The notes beneath the pieces are model-generated. The model ran no database searches and had not been told where the DNA came from. It saw only the letters and a list, made by a program, of their open reading frames with translations. From contig JAKSZT010017954.1 of NCBI GenBank assembly GCA_026826555.1, positions 4,864,642 to 4,928,641 of the forward strand: 64,000 nucleotides of DNA, written 5' to 3'. A program made the translations under genes and the position numbers. The stretch is from Tolypeutes matacus. Its lineage: Eukaryota > Chordata > Mammalia > Cingulata > Chlamyphoridae. Positions 1-10,560 of this stretch are shown piece after piece (position 1 is the stretch's first letter; each line of letters opens with the position of its first letter).

Positions 1-225
1 CAAGTGGCTGTGCCCAGTTTGTGCTAGAACAGCCACTTCTGTTCTCAGAAAATACATAGTCTTCATAATTTCGAATAGAATCCAGAGAAAGGTGTCTGAA
101 AATTTCTTATTTCCTGAGGTAATTTTTCTTCTCCTGTTTTTCACTTAAGTGTCTCTCCCCACCCCCCCACCCCCACTTTTTTTTAAAACCTGCATTAGAT
201 ACATCCTGGTTACTTGTATCATCTT

Positions 226-405
226 TTTTTTTTTAAAGATTTTATTTATTTATTCATTTATCCCCCCCTTGCTGCTTGTGCTCGCTGGGTCAGCCAACCA
301 CGCGGTACAGGCGGGCCTGCCTTCACCAGGAGGCCCCGGGAACCGAACCCGGGGCCTCCCATATGGTAAACGGGAGCCCTACTGATTGAGCCACAGCCGC
401 TTCCC
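226..405 (-). mobile_element. DAS-type tRNA-derived SINE, internally deleted
   Basis: On the minus strand the element starts with a tRNA-like head (the plus strand ends GAGCCACAGCCGCTTCCC) and has its A-rich tail at 226-234, seen as T on the plus strand. It is flanked by a perfect 14-bp duplication, ACTTGTATCATCTT, at 212-225 and 406-419, so the boundaries are firm. Compared with the copy ending at 24246 it lacks about 65 bp between the tRNA-like head and the tail, so it is a shortened variant or an internal deletion. The perfect duplication indicates a fairly recent insertion. The 78-residue open frame across it is not a gene. Confidence 0.88.
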
Positions 406-419
406 ACTTGTATCATCTT

Positions 420-1589
420 GAATTGCTATTTGCTCAAGAATAGTGGGGTGAGCAGCAGGGAGCTGGGGCTGTGGACCACCTCTTTCAGGTGTGTTGTCTG
501 CCAGGAGAACCTTCAGCAGAGTCCCCACCTGTCCCATGTGGTCTCTGGGGAAACCTGCCTCACCTTTTGTGTCTTCTCCTTTAAGGGTGAGCAGAGCTCC
601 TAGGTAGGAGGGGGGCCGTCACAGGGAAGCTGGAAACTTGCAGGGCCAGAGTTTGGTGATTGAACGGGCATTCCTCTCTGTCCCTGCGTCCCTGCTCAGC
701 AGGAACCAAGCTGGTTGCTTCCTCCCCTCCTCCCCTCGCCTCACAATCTGCTTCTCTGGGTCTGGAGTGGGTTGTAAGCACCTCACCTGGGTGAGGTACC
801 AAGTGTGGGACCCTGACCCACCCAGGCCCCTGTCCATAGGATGGGCTTTGCGATAGGAGAGAAATGCAAATCCATCAGCTAAAGGTCAAAAGACGCAGGC
901 TTTTCTTGACACCATCCCTTAATTTGTTCTAAATTTCAAGTGTTTGGTGGATACCGTTTTCAAAATGAGGCCAAAGGTTGTAGTTGCCTATTAACTCCCC
1001 TGTCACAGGATCTTTTTGTTTTGTTTTGTTTTTCATTCTTCAGGTTAATTTCAGCAGATTTGAGAAAGGGGTCAGCGACCTTTTGTCATCTTTCCTATTT
1101 TCCCTCCCTCCTGCCCTCCCTCCTCCTTTAGCTCCGTACCCCCAGCTCTCCCACTGCTGGCGAGGCCTGGGCTCCAGTGTGGCACCCTGCAGAAGGCATC
1201 ACGGACCAGCAGGCAGGAGCTGCAGCGCCCGGGTGGAGGCGATGGAGGCGTTTTCCCTGACACGGCCACGCAAGGCAGTCTCTCCAGATCAAAATAAAAT
1301 TTGTTTTGGAACTTCTTTCCATGTTTTATGTTTGTGAAATTAATTTAAAAAACAAAAAAACAAAAAACAAAAAACAAAACCATTATCAATCATGGTTTAA
1401 TAAGTTACTAGTGAATGAAAACCAACAAAATTCCTGCCCTAAAAAGAAGACTGGTGTCTATTCTATTTTGTCCTTTTCCCTCTTTTCTCTCTCTCCCTCA
1501 TCCCGCAATCTCCTGAGACACACCAATTGAAATATTTGGACAGGAATTGGAGCTAAACATATTCAAAGATTTTCTAGAACAATACAGTT
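420..1589. other. no supported feature
   Basis: Mixed-composition DNA with a TTTTG-type run near 1008-1032 and an AAAAC-like run near 1348-1380. No exon, RNA gene or recognised repeat was seen. Open frames are short and overlap on both strands, as expected by chance. Confidence 0.5.
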
Positions 1590-1730
1590 TGCTCCTCGTT
1601 GCTAAGGATGGTTCCTGGTATATTGTATTGAAACCCTTGGGAAGAGGAACTGTGTCTGTCGTGGTCAATATTGTATTCCTGGGATCTAGCACAGGACCTG
1701 GCACATTCTTATTTGAGTGAGTAAACGGAT
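1590..1730 (+). mobile_element. L2 3'-end fragment
   Basis: Sense-strand L2 3' end: the pieces GAACTGTGTCTGTC, CTAGCACAGGACCTGGCACA and a GAGTGAGTAAA-like tail occur in the usual order. The copy is diverged and has no clear target duplication, as expected for this old family. Confidence 0.6.
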
Positions 1731-1803
1731 CTCCAAGCTTCCACTTCTGTAACAAGCTGTTTCGTTCTGTAGCATCCCTGGTATTGCATAAAACCTGCTT
1801 GAG

Positions 1804-1990
1804 AAGCCGTGTCGCCTAGTTAGAGAGAGACCCAGAATCCGACAGCACTGGATTCAAATCCCACTTCTAACACTTACTCGTAGAGCTAGTGTGCTCGTGG
1901 GCAAGTTACTTAACCCCCCTGTGCTTCAGTTGCTTTCTAAATAAAAAGTAGAAAGTGGTAATAAGTATCATAGAGTGTAATGAAGATAAA
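1804..1990 (+). mobile_element. MIR SINE
   Basis: The MIR core is recognisable in order: GGATTCAAATCCCACTTCTA, then GGGCAAGTTACTTAACC, then a CTTCAGTT stretch followed by an AATAAGTATCATAGAGTGTA-like segment. The element is near full length and ancient. Confidence 0.8.
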
Positions 1991-3097
1991 AAGGCTCATT
2001 CGTACAAACCACAAGAGAATGGAGGCTGGATAAGTACAAACCCTACACAAAACCACACATACGGTGGCTGCACGGCTGGCCCTGCTCCAAAGGGTCCCTT
2101 ATGCGGCCAGCCACGACCAGCTGCCCCCATCTCACCCATGCAGCTACACCAAGTAGCTTCAGATGTCAGAAGAAATGTGATACAGCACAATCTGCTGGGC
2201 TCTTCCTCGTCTTATCACTCCTAAGTTCCTTAACTATTTTTAAGTGGGTGTGGGTGGGTGTTTTAATTAAAGTATAGCATCCCGGACCTCAAATGCTTCT
2301 CATTTGACTTAGAGCTTAGGTCGCTTCCTCACCCCAGTCCTTTTCTGGAGGCCCTGAAGTTCATCAGTGACTCTCAGGAATACGATTCTCAGCCATGGAT
2401 CGGTGGCAGGAGGGGTAAGCAGGTCCCACACTCCCTCCAAACACGTGGCCATCTCGGTTAGCAGGGCAGGAAGGTGGCCTCGAGGGTGTGGACGTTTTTT
2501 CAGCTTTGACAGAAGCAGTGTTGCCTTGTTTCCTGCCGTAGCCAGCGAGCTCCCTGTGGAGGCGAAGCCTGAGCGGCTCGGCGTGGCTGTAGGAGGCTCA
2601 GACCCTGTGGGTGATGTGAGGTCAGGGCCAGGAGCAAGGCTCTGACACCCGACTCATTACACGGCTTAGAAGGCCGCTCCATGGTCCACTGGCTCACGGC
2701 TTCAGAAGCCAAAAATCAATACCTTTCCATGGGGGTCGGTGGTGCAGAGCGGATCCGCTGAGGAAATGATCTCCAAAGAGGTGGCGATGAAAGAGCTGGC
2801 TGCTCTTCTGATCCTCTGAGTGTGACCCCTGAACCTACAAGCTCCTGCGCCAATCAAAGGGAGGTTTATCCAGGGAGGAAGTGGAGAAAGAAGTCACAGC
2901 CTGCTGGTGGGCTACGACCAGAAACCCCAGCCATGTCATCTCTTGGGTGTTTGAAAGGAAGCTCCTTTATTGAAAAGGGCTTGGGCAGGAGCTCCACGAC
3001 ACAGGTCATCTGTACAGCAAACAAAAGAGGTGGAAGGCGTGCCACTGGGAGGCCCTGCCCTGTGCAGCGGATGCCACGAGAGGAGGCACTCCCAAAG
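1991..3097. other. no supported feature
   Basis: Part of this stretch (about 2370-2700) is somewhat richer in G+C and CpG than its surroundings, but far too weak to call a CpG island. No reading frame with recognisable protein similarity was seen; the 92-residue and 118-residue frames look like chance. Confidence 0.45.
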
Positions 3098-3200
3098 CTG
3101 GCGGAACTGCCTGGGAGCCTGTTAAAAATACAGTTTCTTAGGCCTCAATTAAAATATTTTGGGGTGGGCTCCTGGTAGTCTTCTATTTATTAAGCTCTCC
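3098..3200 (+). mobile_element. possible MER5-like DNA transposon fragment
   Basis: The string GGGAGCCTGTTAAAAATACA followed by a CTTAGGCCTCA-like piece matches the 5' half of MER5 elements. Terminal repeats and target duplication cannot be seen, so this is tentative. Confidence 0.35.
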
Positions 3201-3950
3201 AAGTAGTTTTCTGTAGCTCGGCGGAGCTCTGCAGTTATTTTTTTTTAACTGCCTGGCATTGCGTTTTCCTACGTGTGAGGTGTTGCAGGAATGTAAAGGG
3301 GTGAGGGGTATGTGAATTGAATGGCTTTCCACAGGTGATTTAGGTCTGCAGGGGACTGAGAGACAAGGAGCATCAGTGAGGAAAGAAAAGGGCGTTCTGG
3401 GAGGGGAAGGGCAGGGACACGGACCAAGGGATGTGAATACAAAGAACTTAAGCTACAGCCAGGGAGGGGATTCCGGCTGCTCTGATATGCTGGGCCCTCC
3501 TGAGCTACTGTGGCTTGCACCCCTGCATGGCAAAGAATTCTGAATCATTCTGATGTTGAGAGCTGAGATCTCCCTACCCTTCCAATACCAGCATCCTTCT
3601 GGGTGGTTTCTGCATCACCCGGTATCAGTCCATGTTTAATTCATCCTTTTGGACTCATTGTTTTAAAATTCACAAAATCCCAGTTTAATAGGTTTGCTGC
3701 CTATTTGTACTGCTAAAGAAGGGTCTGATGCTGAACTCCACAGCTTCCTGGCTGTGAGCAGCAAGAGCTAAGAGAAATCTCTCCTGGTCTCATGTGGAGA
3801 AGATTTACCCCTATACCGGTGGCTGGAGAACCAGGTGGCATCCCTGCCTCTTGCAGAGTGCCCCCACTTTTACCCAAAGTGAGTTTATTAAAACATTCCT
3901 TCCACTTGAAAAAGAGGACTCCTCTAAGAGACAGTCTGGGATCAAAACTT
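3201..3950. other. no supported feature
   Basis: I see only unassigned, moderately AT-rich sequence here. No repeat or coding signal was recognised. Confidence 0.45.
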
Positions 3951-3964
3951 CCTCCATGTTTTTA

Positions 3965-4064
3965 TTTTATTTTATTTTATTTTTTACCGGATGGTCCTGG
4001 GGATTGAGCCCAGGTCCCTCCATATGGGAGACGGATGCTCAACCATTTGAGCCACATCCTTCCC
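3965..4064 (-). mobile_element. short DAS-type SINE (tRNA-like unit only)
   Basis: A 100-bp element on the minus strand, made of one tRNA-like unit plus a tail of TTTTA pentamers on the plus strand (3965-3985). The B-box region reads GGATTGAGCCC on the plus strand. A perfect 14-bp duplication, CCTCCATGTTTTTA, flanks it at 3951-3964 and 4065-4078. It lacks the extra 3' body seen in the 24.0-24.2 kb copy, so it belongs to the short type. Confidence 0.85.
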
Positions 4065-4078
4065 CCTCCATGTTTTTA

Positions 4079-4771
4079 GATATGAAAAGATTATGTGCAA
4101 GACTTTAGATTAGCTTGCTGGAAGACAGCATGTGTACAACTCATCTCCCCAGACTTCCCTTTGCTATTAAGATTTCCTATTATTATTTCCTATTAAGGTA
4201 CCCAGGAGGACAAAGCTCACAGAATGCTGGATAGACTAAAGATACAAAAAAATCAGCCCAAAACCTGGGCAGAATTTCTGTGAACGTCCTTGCTTCTGGA
4301 GCTGAATCGAGAACTACATTTTGGACTCCAGGCCACCTGCTATGCCTTCTGAACAAGAGCAGGTCAGTGACCAGAAGAAGGTGTGGGAAACCCTGGGCTT
4401 TTTATAGGGCTGCACTTATCCGAAAAGCCTGCTAACTTGCCCAGCTAACTTCTGAGCCCACGAAATCCTATTGCGTCTCTCCCCTCTTATATCTGTTCTG
4501 AGACGACAACGTCCGGACTGTGCCATGTCAGAAACTAGAAGGGAACTGGCAGGGGCATGGTGCATGCTGGGAAGCAAGGTCAGGGGTAGAGTCAGGCAGG
4601 AGTTGGGAGCGATGCCAGCTGGGGATTGCCATTTTACGAAAACGTACTACTTTTAAAGGACAACCACATCTCTGATTCTTAGAGAACGGGACACTGACGG
4701 CAGGGCGGCATTCTAGAGCTGTTAGGAAGAGATGCCCAGTATCCATGGTTGAGGTATCTGCTGCCTTGCCT
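4079..4771. other. no supported feature
   Basis: No repeat, RNA gene or exon was recognised in this interval. Confidence 0.45.
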
Positions 4772-5295
4772 TGTATCAGTTTCCTGTTGATCCTATTAAA
4801 AATTACCACAAACTTAGTGAAATCAAACAAAACACGTTTCTTAACTTATAGTTCTGGAAGTCAGAAAGCCAAAACTGGGTCTCACAAGACTAAACTCAAG
4901 GCCTCAGCAGGGCTGCATTCCTTTCTGGTGGCTCGAAAGGGGAACCATTTTCTTGCCTTTTCCAGCTTTGAGAAGGCTGCCTGCACCCCTTGGTTCAATC
5001 CTGCCCCCCCTCCATCTTCAGTGTCAGCAAAGCCAGCTGAGTCTTTCCCATATTGCATCACTGTGATGCTGATCCTTTCAGTCCCTCTTCCACTTTTAAG
5101 GGCCCTGGTGAGTATATCGGGACCACCAGATAATCCAGGATAATCTCTCTCACTCGAGGTCAGCTGATCGACAACCTTAATTCCATCTGCAACTTTAAAC
5201 TCCCTTTCCCACGCAACCTAATGTATTCACAGATCCCAGGGATTACGACGAGACCTCTGTGGGGGGTGGGGTGGGACATTACTCTGCCTACCACA
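4772..5295 (-). mobile_element. MLT1-type (ERVL-MaLR) solo LTR
   Basis: The plus strand begins TGTATCAGTTTCC and ends CCTACCACA, the reverse of a TG...CA LTR. Inside are GTTCTGGAAGTCAGAAAGCC and GGATAATC motifs typical of MLT1-type LTRs. The 5-bp flanks TGCCT (4767-4771) and TACCC (5296-5300) agree at three positions and differ by two transitions, fitting a decayed duplication. No internal retroviral genes adjoin it. Confidence 0.7.
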
Positions 5296-5337
5296 TACCC
5301 TGTGAAGTCAGCTTCCATCCTTGCATTCCTCCAGACC

Positions 5338-5660
5338 TGTGCTGTCCAATACGGCAGCCACTAGCCACCCAAGGCTATTGAGTACTAGAAATGGGGCTGG
5401 TCTGAATTGAGATGTGCTGTCAGTGCAAAATACATGCCGGGTTTCGAAGATTTAGGATGAAATGGGGAATATAAATATCGCATGAATCATTTTTATGTAG
5501 GTCACATGTTAAAATGATAGTATTTTAGACATATTGGGTCAAATATATTATTAAAACTGGTTTCACTTTTTGCTTTTTACTTTGTGTTAATGTGGCCACT
5601 GGAAAATTTTAAAATACATCTGCGCCTTGCCTTTTATTTCTACCGGATGGCGCTGCTCTG
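5338..5660. mobile_element. old DNA transposon (non-autonomous)
   Basis: The left end reads GTGCTGTCCAATACGGCAGC and the right end CTACCGGATGGCGCTGCTCT, which form imperfect terminal inverted repeats. Internal pieces GCCACTAGCCAC and GGCTATTGAGTACTAGAAAT fit a common mammalian hAT-like repeat, but I cannot name the family safely. No transposase remains. Confidence 0.55.
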
Positions 5661-6589
5661 GACTATCAGTGAAATCGGTGGCATCCAAGCTTTTGAGATG
5701 CTTTGGGGAGTGAAAGAATCTCTGGCTTACAGCAGGGGGCGCTGTGAGGAACAGATGAGCTCCAAGGTTGAGCAGAGGCGGGAACTCGGCCCCGCAGCCA
5801 GGCTGAGCAAGTCTGTGGTTTCCGGCCTCCTGTACTGTATGTGGGAGAGAGAAATTCACTTTTACTTCATTCTTACAGGACACTCCCAGCTGACTCCAGG
5901 GAAACCAGAACCTTCCCTGTGCGTTCCTCAGGCCCTTAAAGGCTCTGCTTCTTTAAGGCCAGGGCATTCCTTCCTGCAAACAGCCCATGGAGGTGGGGAT
6001 GGGGGGTAGTCAGGTCGCCCCTTTAGTGTGTAGCCTGTGGCAGCAAATGCTTTGGCACAAGGTGTCCCTCTGGGATGGTCTTATAGGTCATCTCTCCTAT
6101 TCGAATCTCTCTTCTCGATGTCCACAGCCCAGCCCCTCAAGCCTGATTCAGCCGAGGGGTCACTCCCTTCCAGCCTTTGTCACGCTGTGTTCACCAAACA
6201 ACCACTGAGACCCTAAAGCTCTGGGTCAGGCTCATAGAGTGTCCTTTAAGCACATGACCCAGGCTCTGTCCTGCAATACGCTTCAGGGACAACCTCTGCT
6301 GTATGAAACCCCAGTGAAGGGGTCCCAGCCCGGCGCCAGGCCTCTCCCCAGTGGATGCCCCACAAACCCCACTGGGAGCAAGTGGGCCCTAACATGCCTT
6401 AACTTGAACCTCAGCCTATCTGCCTTGGGCAAATTCTTAGCCTTGAACGACAAGACTTCTACCCATGGTCGGGGTGGCAGCCCCAAGGTTTCACAGTGAC
6501 CCTCCTTCCCCGGTGTGACATGTGGACCTCATTGCTCGGCACGGCCCCCCTTCCAAGGCCTGTCCTAAAAACCTGGCTGGCTGCAGATC
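5661..6589. other. no supported feature
   Basis: Unassigned sequence. A 141-residue open frame enters it from the DNA transposon at 5584, but it is a mosaic of repeat and unique DNA and resembles no protein I know. Confidence 0.45.
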
Positions 6590-6712
6590 ACCCGGCTAAT
6601 TACTTGTGCTGTAATGATCAACCTGCCTAATTTATCACTTCTTTGAACATTTAATTAGCCAGCAGTGCACGACAATTAGGTCCTGAATTAGGATAAATTA
6701 AACTGCTAGCTT
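6590..6712. promoter_or_regulatory. possible conserved noncoding element rich in homeodomain motifs
   Basis: This repeat-free AT-rich patch holds a cluster of TAATTA/ATTA cores (GGCTAATTA, GCCTAATTTA, TTTAATTAGCC, ACAATTAGG, GAATTAGG, AAATTAAAC). GGCTAATTA at 6594-6602 and TAATTAGCC at 6652-6660 form a perfect 9-bp inverted pair. Homeodomain proteins bind such cores, but enhancer function is inference; AT-rich DNA produces some of these by chance. Confidence 0.3.
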
Positions 6713-7363
6713 AGCAGCTCTAAAGACATGGAAACTATAACCAATTATATCTACAAAAAGATTTGACAGAACTATCAAAGAGCAAGAGGCTGATGTGGGC
6801 TAACAGTCTTATATGCCAAACATTTCACAGAGTCAAATGGGGCCAGTGGTTTTAGTCTGGGAAACAGAGAGGGCAAGTGCAGACCTCGAAGGGCAAAACA
6901 TTTTTGTGAGTGAGGCTTCGATGTTTACCTCCAGTTTTTATAGGGTCTTGACCCTTGTCTTGACCTGGTCTTGACCCTTGATCTTGACCTGGTCAGGACC
7001 ATTGACCCTCCAATTGTAGGGTCCGTGGCAAATGATCTAGTTAAAAGAACAACTAGAACCAGGAATTTTCATATTAGTGTGGCCAAGGCCATGCTTAGGA
7101 CCATTGTTTTTCTAGTCCAGAAAATGCAGATACCATCCTGACATAGGGGTATATGGTGTAGTCTAAGCCATAAAGAAAAACGCCTTGCTCATCTAGCTAT
7201 TTAAACCTACTTAACCCTGGAATATTCATAACTCGATAGCATCTTATGAAGAATACATTCTTATGGAGGCAAACAATCAAAAGGCAGAAGACTCCAAACC
7301 ATTACAACTTTGAAATGGGTTGTAATTTATTTATTTTTGTTAAGATTTTTTTTTAAAGGGTTT
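6713..7363. other. mostly unassigned, with a short tandem repeat
   Basis: Apart from the CTTGACC tandem array at 6950-6993 there is nothing I recognise. A short T-rich segment near 7322-7356 may be a SINE tail remnant. Confidence 0.45.
6950..6993. repeat. short tandem repeat of CTTGACC units
   Basis: Alternating copies of TCTTGACCCTTG and TCTTGACCTGG occur about four times in a row. The array is too short to be a typical minisatellite but is clearly non-random. Confidence 0.7.
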
Positions 7364-7378
7364 CTGTAACTATCTTTG

Positions 7379-7753
7379 TTTTTTCCTGTTTTTTTTTTTA
7401 AGATTTATTTTTATTTATTTATCCCCTTCCTTGTTGTTTTGCTCTCACTGTCTGCTCTCTGTGTTCATTTGCAGTGTGCTCTCTGGGTCTGCTTGTCTTC
7501 TCTTCTCATCTTCTCTTTAGGAGGCACTGGGAACTGATCCTGGGACCTCTGATGTGGGAGAGAGGCACTCAGTTGTTTGAGCCACCCTAGCTCCCTGGTT
7601 TGTGTCTTTCATTGTCTCTCCTCTTTGTCTCTTGTTTGTTATGTCAGCTCTCCATGCATGCCAGCTCGCCTTCACCAGGAGGCCCTGGGAAACGAACCTG
7701 GGGCCTCCCGTATGGTAGACAGGAGCCCAATCACTTGAGCCACATCCGCTTCC
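7379..7753 (-). mobile_element. dimeric DAS-type SINE
   Basis: Two tRNA-like units lie head to tail on the minus strand. The outer unit ends GAGCCACATCCGCTTCCC on the plus strand at about 7753, and the inner unit carries GGAACTGATCCTGGGACCTC near 7530. The T-run at 7389-7400 is the A tail. A perfect 15-bp duplication, CTGTAACTATCTTTG, flanks the element at 7364-7378 and 7754-7768, so both units moved together. Confidence 0.85.
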
Positions 7754-7768
7754 CTGTAACTATCTTTG

Positions 7769-9654
7769 AAAGTTGAAAGGGAGACATTGAGTGCTGGGCA
7801 GTGGCTGGGGGCTGTTTAGGACAGCAGCCCATCTAGTCTGAGATTAAACTTTCACCGTGGCCATGAGGAAATGTTCCTCTTGGCCCAGTGATTGACGTAT
7901 CATGTGTCTCCCCTTCCACCTGGGGTGATGAGAGCCAATATGAAGATGGGAGGGGAAGGTATGAGTGCTCTGGGCCTCATTCCTTCTTTCTTGGGATTTC
8001 CCAAGAGCAGGGCAGGACCTGAGAGGCTCAGGGAACAAGCTGCATCCTAAACCAGGTGTCTGCTGTGTTTGTCGTTAAACACCTTTAGTTAAGGCTTGTT
8101 CAAATCTTTCGAGTTTGACTCAGCAGTGCTATCTGTTATTCGTGGAAAGTTGTCATGTGTATGGTTGGACTTGGTATTAAAGGAGGTGCAGTGGGTCCTG
8201 AACCCCCACTTGTCAATCATGGAGAGATCAGTGGCAATATGCAAGAGATTCACTAGCAAAAAAAGAATTGCAGCGTAAAAAGATTTGCTAAGTTACCAAG
8301 GCGTGGCTTGCAATTTCCCCCTTTCATAACCTTTCTTATCATGTGGAATTTGTCTCTAGAGCCCGATGTGACTGTTACAACTGCAAAGTCCAAAGTCACA
8401 CTGGGACATGGCAGTCAGTGGAAAGAAGAAAGCATGATGCCCTGATTATGAGGTAGAAAATTTTGGCTTCTTAGATAACGTGATTGCAGGCAGCCATCCT
8501 TATAGTTGTTGAGTCAAGTAATGAGCTCAGCAAAGCATTGTCACTCTTTCAGACATAAGAAGAGGAGCAACAAGACAACAGGGGAAGATGTTTTCAGGAT
8601 GATCAAAGGACGGCTTGATCACTTCAGGAAGAAAAGCACTTGGCCTGCTGTGAATGTTTGGAGGGAAGAGACAAGTGCAAATACAGGAAACTTACAACCA
8701 TAGTCAAGAAACTGATTAAGCAGGAGGCAGCTTACAAGAGTCAGGGCTGAGCTGTCCATTTGGCCCTCCCCAAGAGGCAGCTTCCATTCATTTCCAACTT
8801 TTTAAGGCTGCCTACATTCTTATAGTACACAAAACAAAACATCATGGTCACTTGAAATGTCTAGGAATTCAGGAACAGACAGCAGATTTTAGCCTTAGGA
8901 ATATTTGCAAATAACAGTTCATACTAAAGCTCTGAAGCAAATGACACAAACAAGCCACATCATGTTAGAGAATGTTTGCAAGTATGCATTTCATTGACAT
9001 ATTTAGAGCAAATTAGTCTATTTTACATTGTTTCTACAAATTGCATCATATCATCACTTCATTAAAAATGTTCCAATTAAGGGAAAGAAAGAAGTTCCTG
9101 TAGGATAGCTCTCTGTACATATTAGTCTGAGGATTTCAAATTAGAGACCAAATCGCAGGTCCCAGTTACCATGAGAACCACAGTATTTGCCTGGCTGTTA
9201 AAATTATTAACTCAAAGAACATGCATCTTCTTAAGCTCTGCCTGTTATTTATCTACTGCTCCATGGGCTTGACTGTGCCTAGAGTGAACTCTATTAATCA
9301 CCAGTTGAAAAAAGTGCAGGGACCTCAAAGGAGGGAGCAGCTGTGCTTGTCTTCCTGTCGGAAGTGGCAAGCAATGGCAATTCATTTGCCCATTTTGCCC
9401 CATCTCTCTTGGAGGGTAAAGAGAGGATGGACCGAGGGACCCTGGAGTGAAGACAGTCTGGAGGCACCGAAATGATGTGCAGAGATGAGAGAAACTGACT
9501 GTCCATGGCATTCAAATCCTTCTTGGGTATTGGGCCCCAGTCCTCATCTAAAGGCAAAGACTAGTTAAGAGCGAAATAGAATGTGCCTGTCATCTTCTAC
9601 TGTTGAGAGTGCTTTCAGAACCTTTAGGTCTTTTCATCTTCCATTCTGTATGGA
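7769..9654. other. no supported feature; part may be conserved noncoding DNA
   Basis: No repeats are recognisable. About 8830-9220 is unbroken AT-rich unique sequence, the kind of patch in which conserved noncoding elements are often found, but nothing proves it. The small open frames look like chance. Confidence 0.45.
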
Positions 9655-9768
9655 CCATTATTCTTACTTTACAGAGAGAGAAACTGAGGCTTGGAAAAAT
9701 TGTGAAACTTTCTCAAGAAGGCCAAGTCGGCAGGTAGAGAAGTCAGGACTCAGAGTGAGATATTCCGT
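9655..9768 (-). mobile_element. MIR fragment
   Basis: Antisense MIR 3' half: CTTACTTTACAGAGAGAGAA, then ACTGAGGCTTGG, and further on a GTCAGGACTCAGAG piece. Confidence 0.65.
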
Positions 9769-10074
9769 TTGAAAAATTCTATGGTCTTTCCTTGCTATCA
9801 GCCTGCAGAAGACCCAAGGCTATCACCATTTAAGAAGATGGAAGAAGACATACTCTGTGATGGGACAAACAGACCAGGAAAAATAAAAGTTTCAGAAGTC
9901 CATGGGGCTGTATAGGAACCAGGGGCTGACGCTTCCTTGTTGAAGTCCCTGGCTTGGCTCCCACCCCCGTTGCTCAGTTTGGCTGTGGCCCCTTATTTCT
10001 CAAGTCCTACAGCACCTAAACATGCACTCTACTTGTAGTCAACTCACCTTTCTAAGTTATTTTTAAGTTGAAGT

Positions 10075-10560
10075 CTAACCTAAGTATGCAGAAGAGCTGA
10101 TATCAGACACGTACAACATGATGTATCCTTACAAAATGAACACACCATGTAAGCAGCTCCCAGATCAAAACAGAATCTTACCAGCATCCCAGAAGCCCCT
10201 GTTGTGTCTTTATATTTTCAAATACAACATACTGTATTTCTAATACAATATATTGGTTTTGTCTGCTTTGGAACTTTATATCAACAGAATTCCAAGATAG
10301 ACTCTTCTTGGTCTTCTCTTTGCTGAGCATTTTCCTGGTCAGTTTCATCCATCTTTTTGTGTGTAGTTGCAATTTGTTTATTCTCTTTGCTGGTGTTCAT
10401 GTGGGTAGTTTCCAGTATGGGACTTTGATGGATTGTGCTAGTACCAACATCCTTCTGAGAGTTTTTGGTGAAAAGTATACATATTTCATTTGCGTATATA
10501 CCTAGGGGTGGAATTGCTGGTCATAGAAGAGCATATGTTCAGCTTTAGCAGTTTAGTAGT
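10075..10560 (-). mobile_element. L1 (old, L1M-type) 3' fragment
   Basis: Antisense L1 sequence: GGTTTTGTCTGCTTTGGAAC, TTTCATCCATCTTTTTGTGT, ATATACCTAGGGGTGGAATT and GTTCAGCTTTAGCAG follow in the order found in the antisense L1 3' region. It is truncated and diverged. Confidence 0.8.

Noticed and set aside
2370..2700. CpG-island-like stretch
   Set aside because: CpG density is only slightly raised and there is no promoter or exon context.
2761..2822. C/D-box snoRNA-like pattern (GCGATGAAA ... CTGA) with a small hairpin
   Set aside because: The C box is imperfect, the spacing to the CTGA is only about 25-30 bases, and no terminal stem is visible.
5584..6009. 141-residue open frame (plus strand)
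   Set aside because: It starts inside the end of a DNA transposon and continues into unassigned DNA without any recognisable motif.
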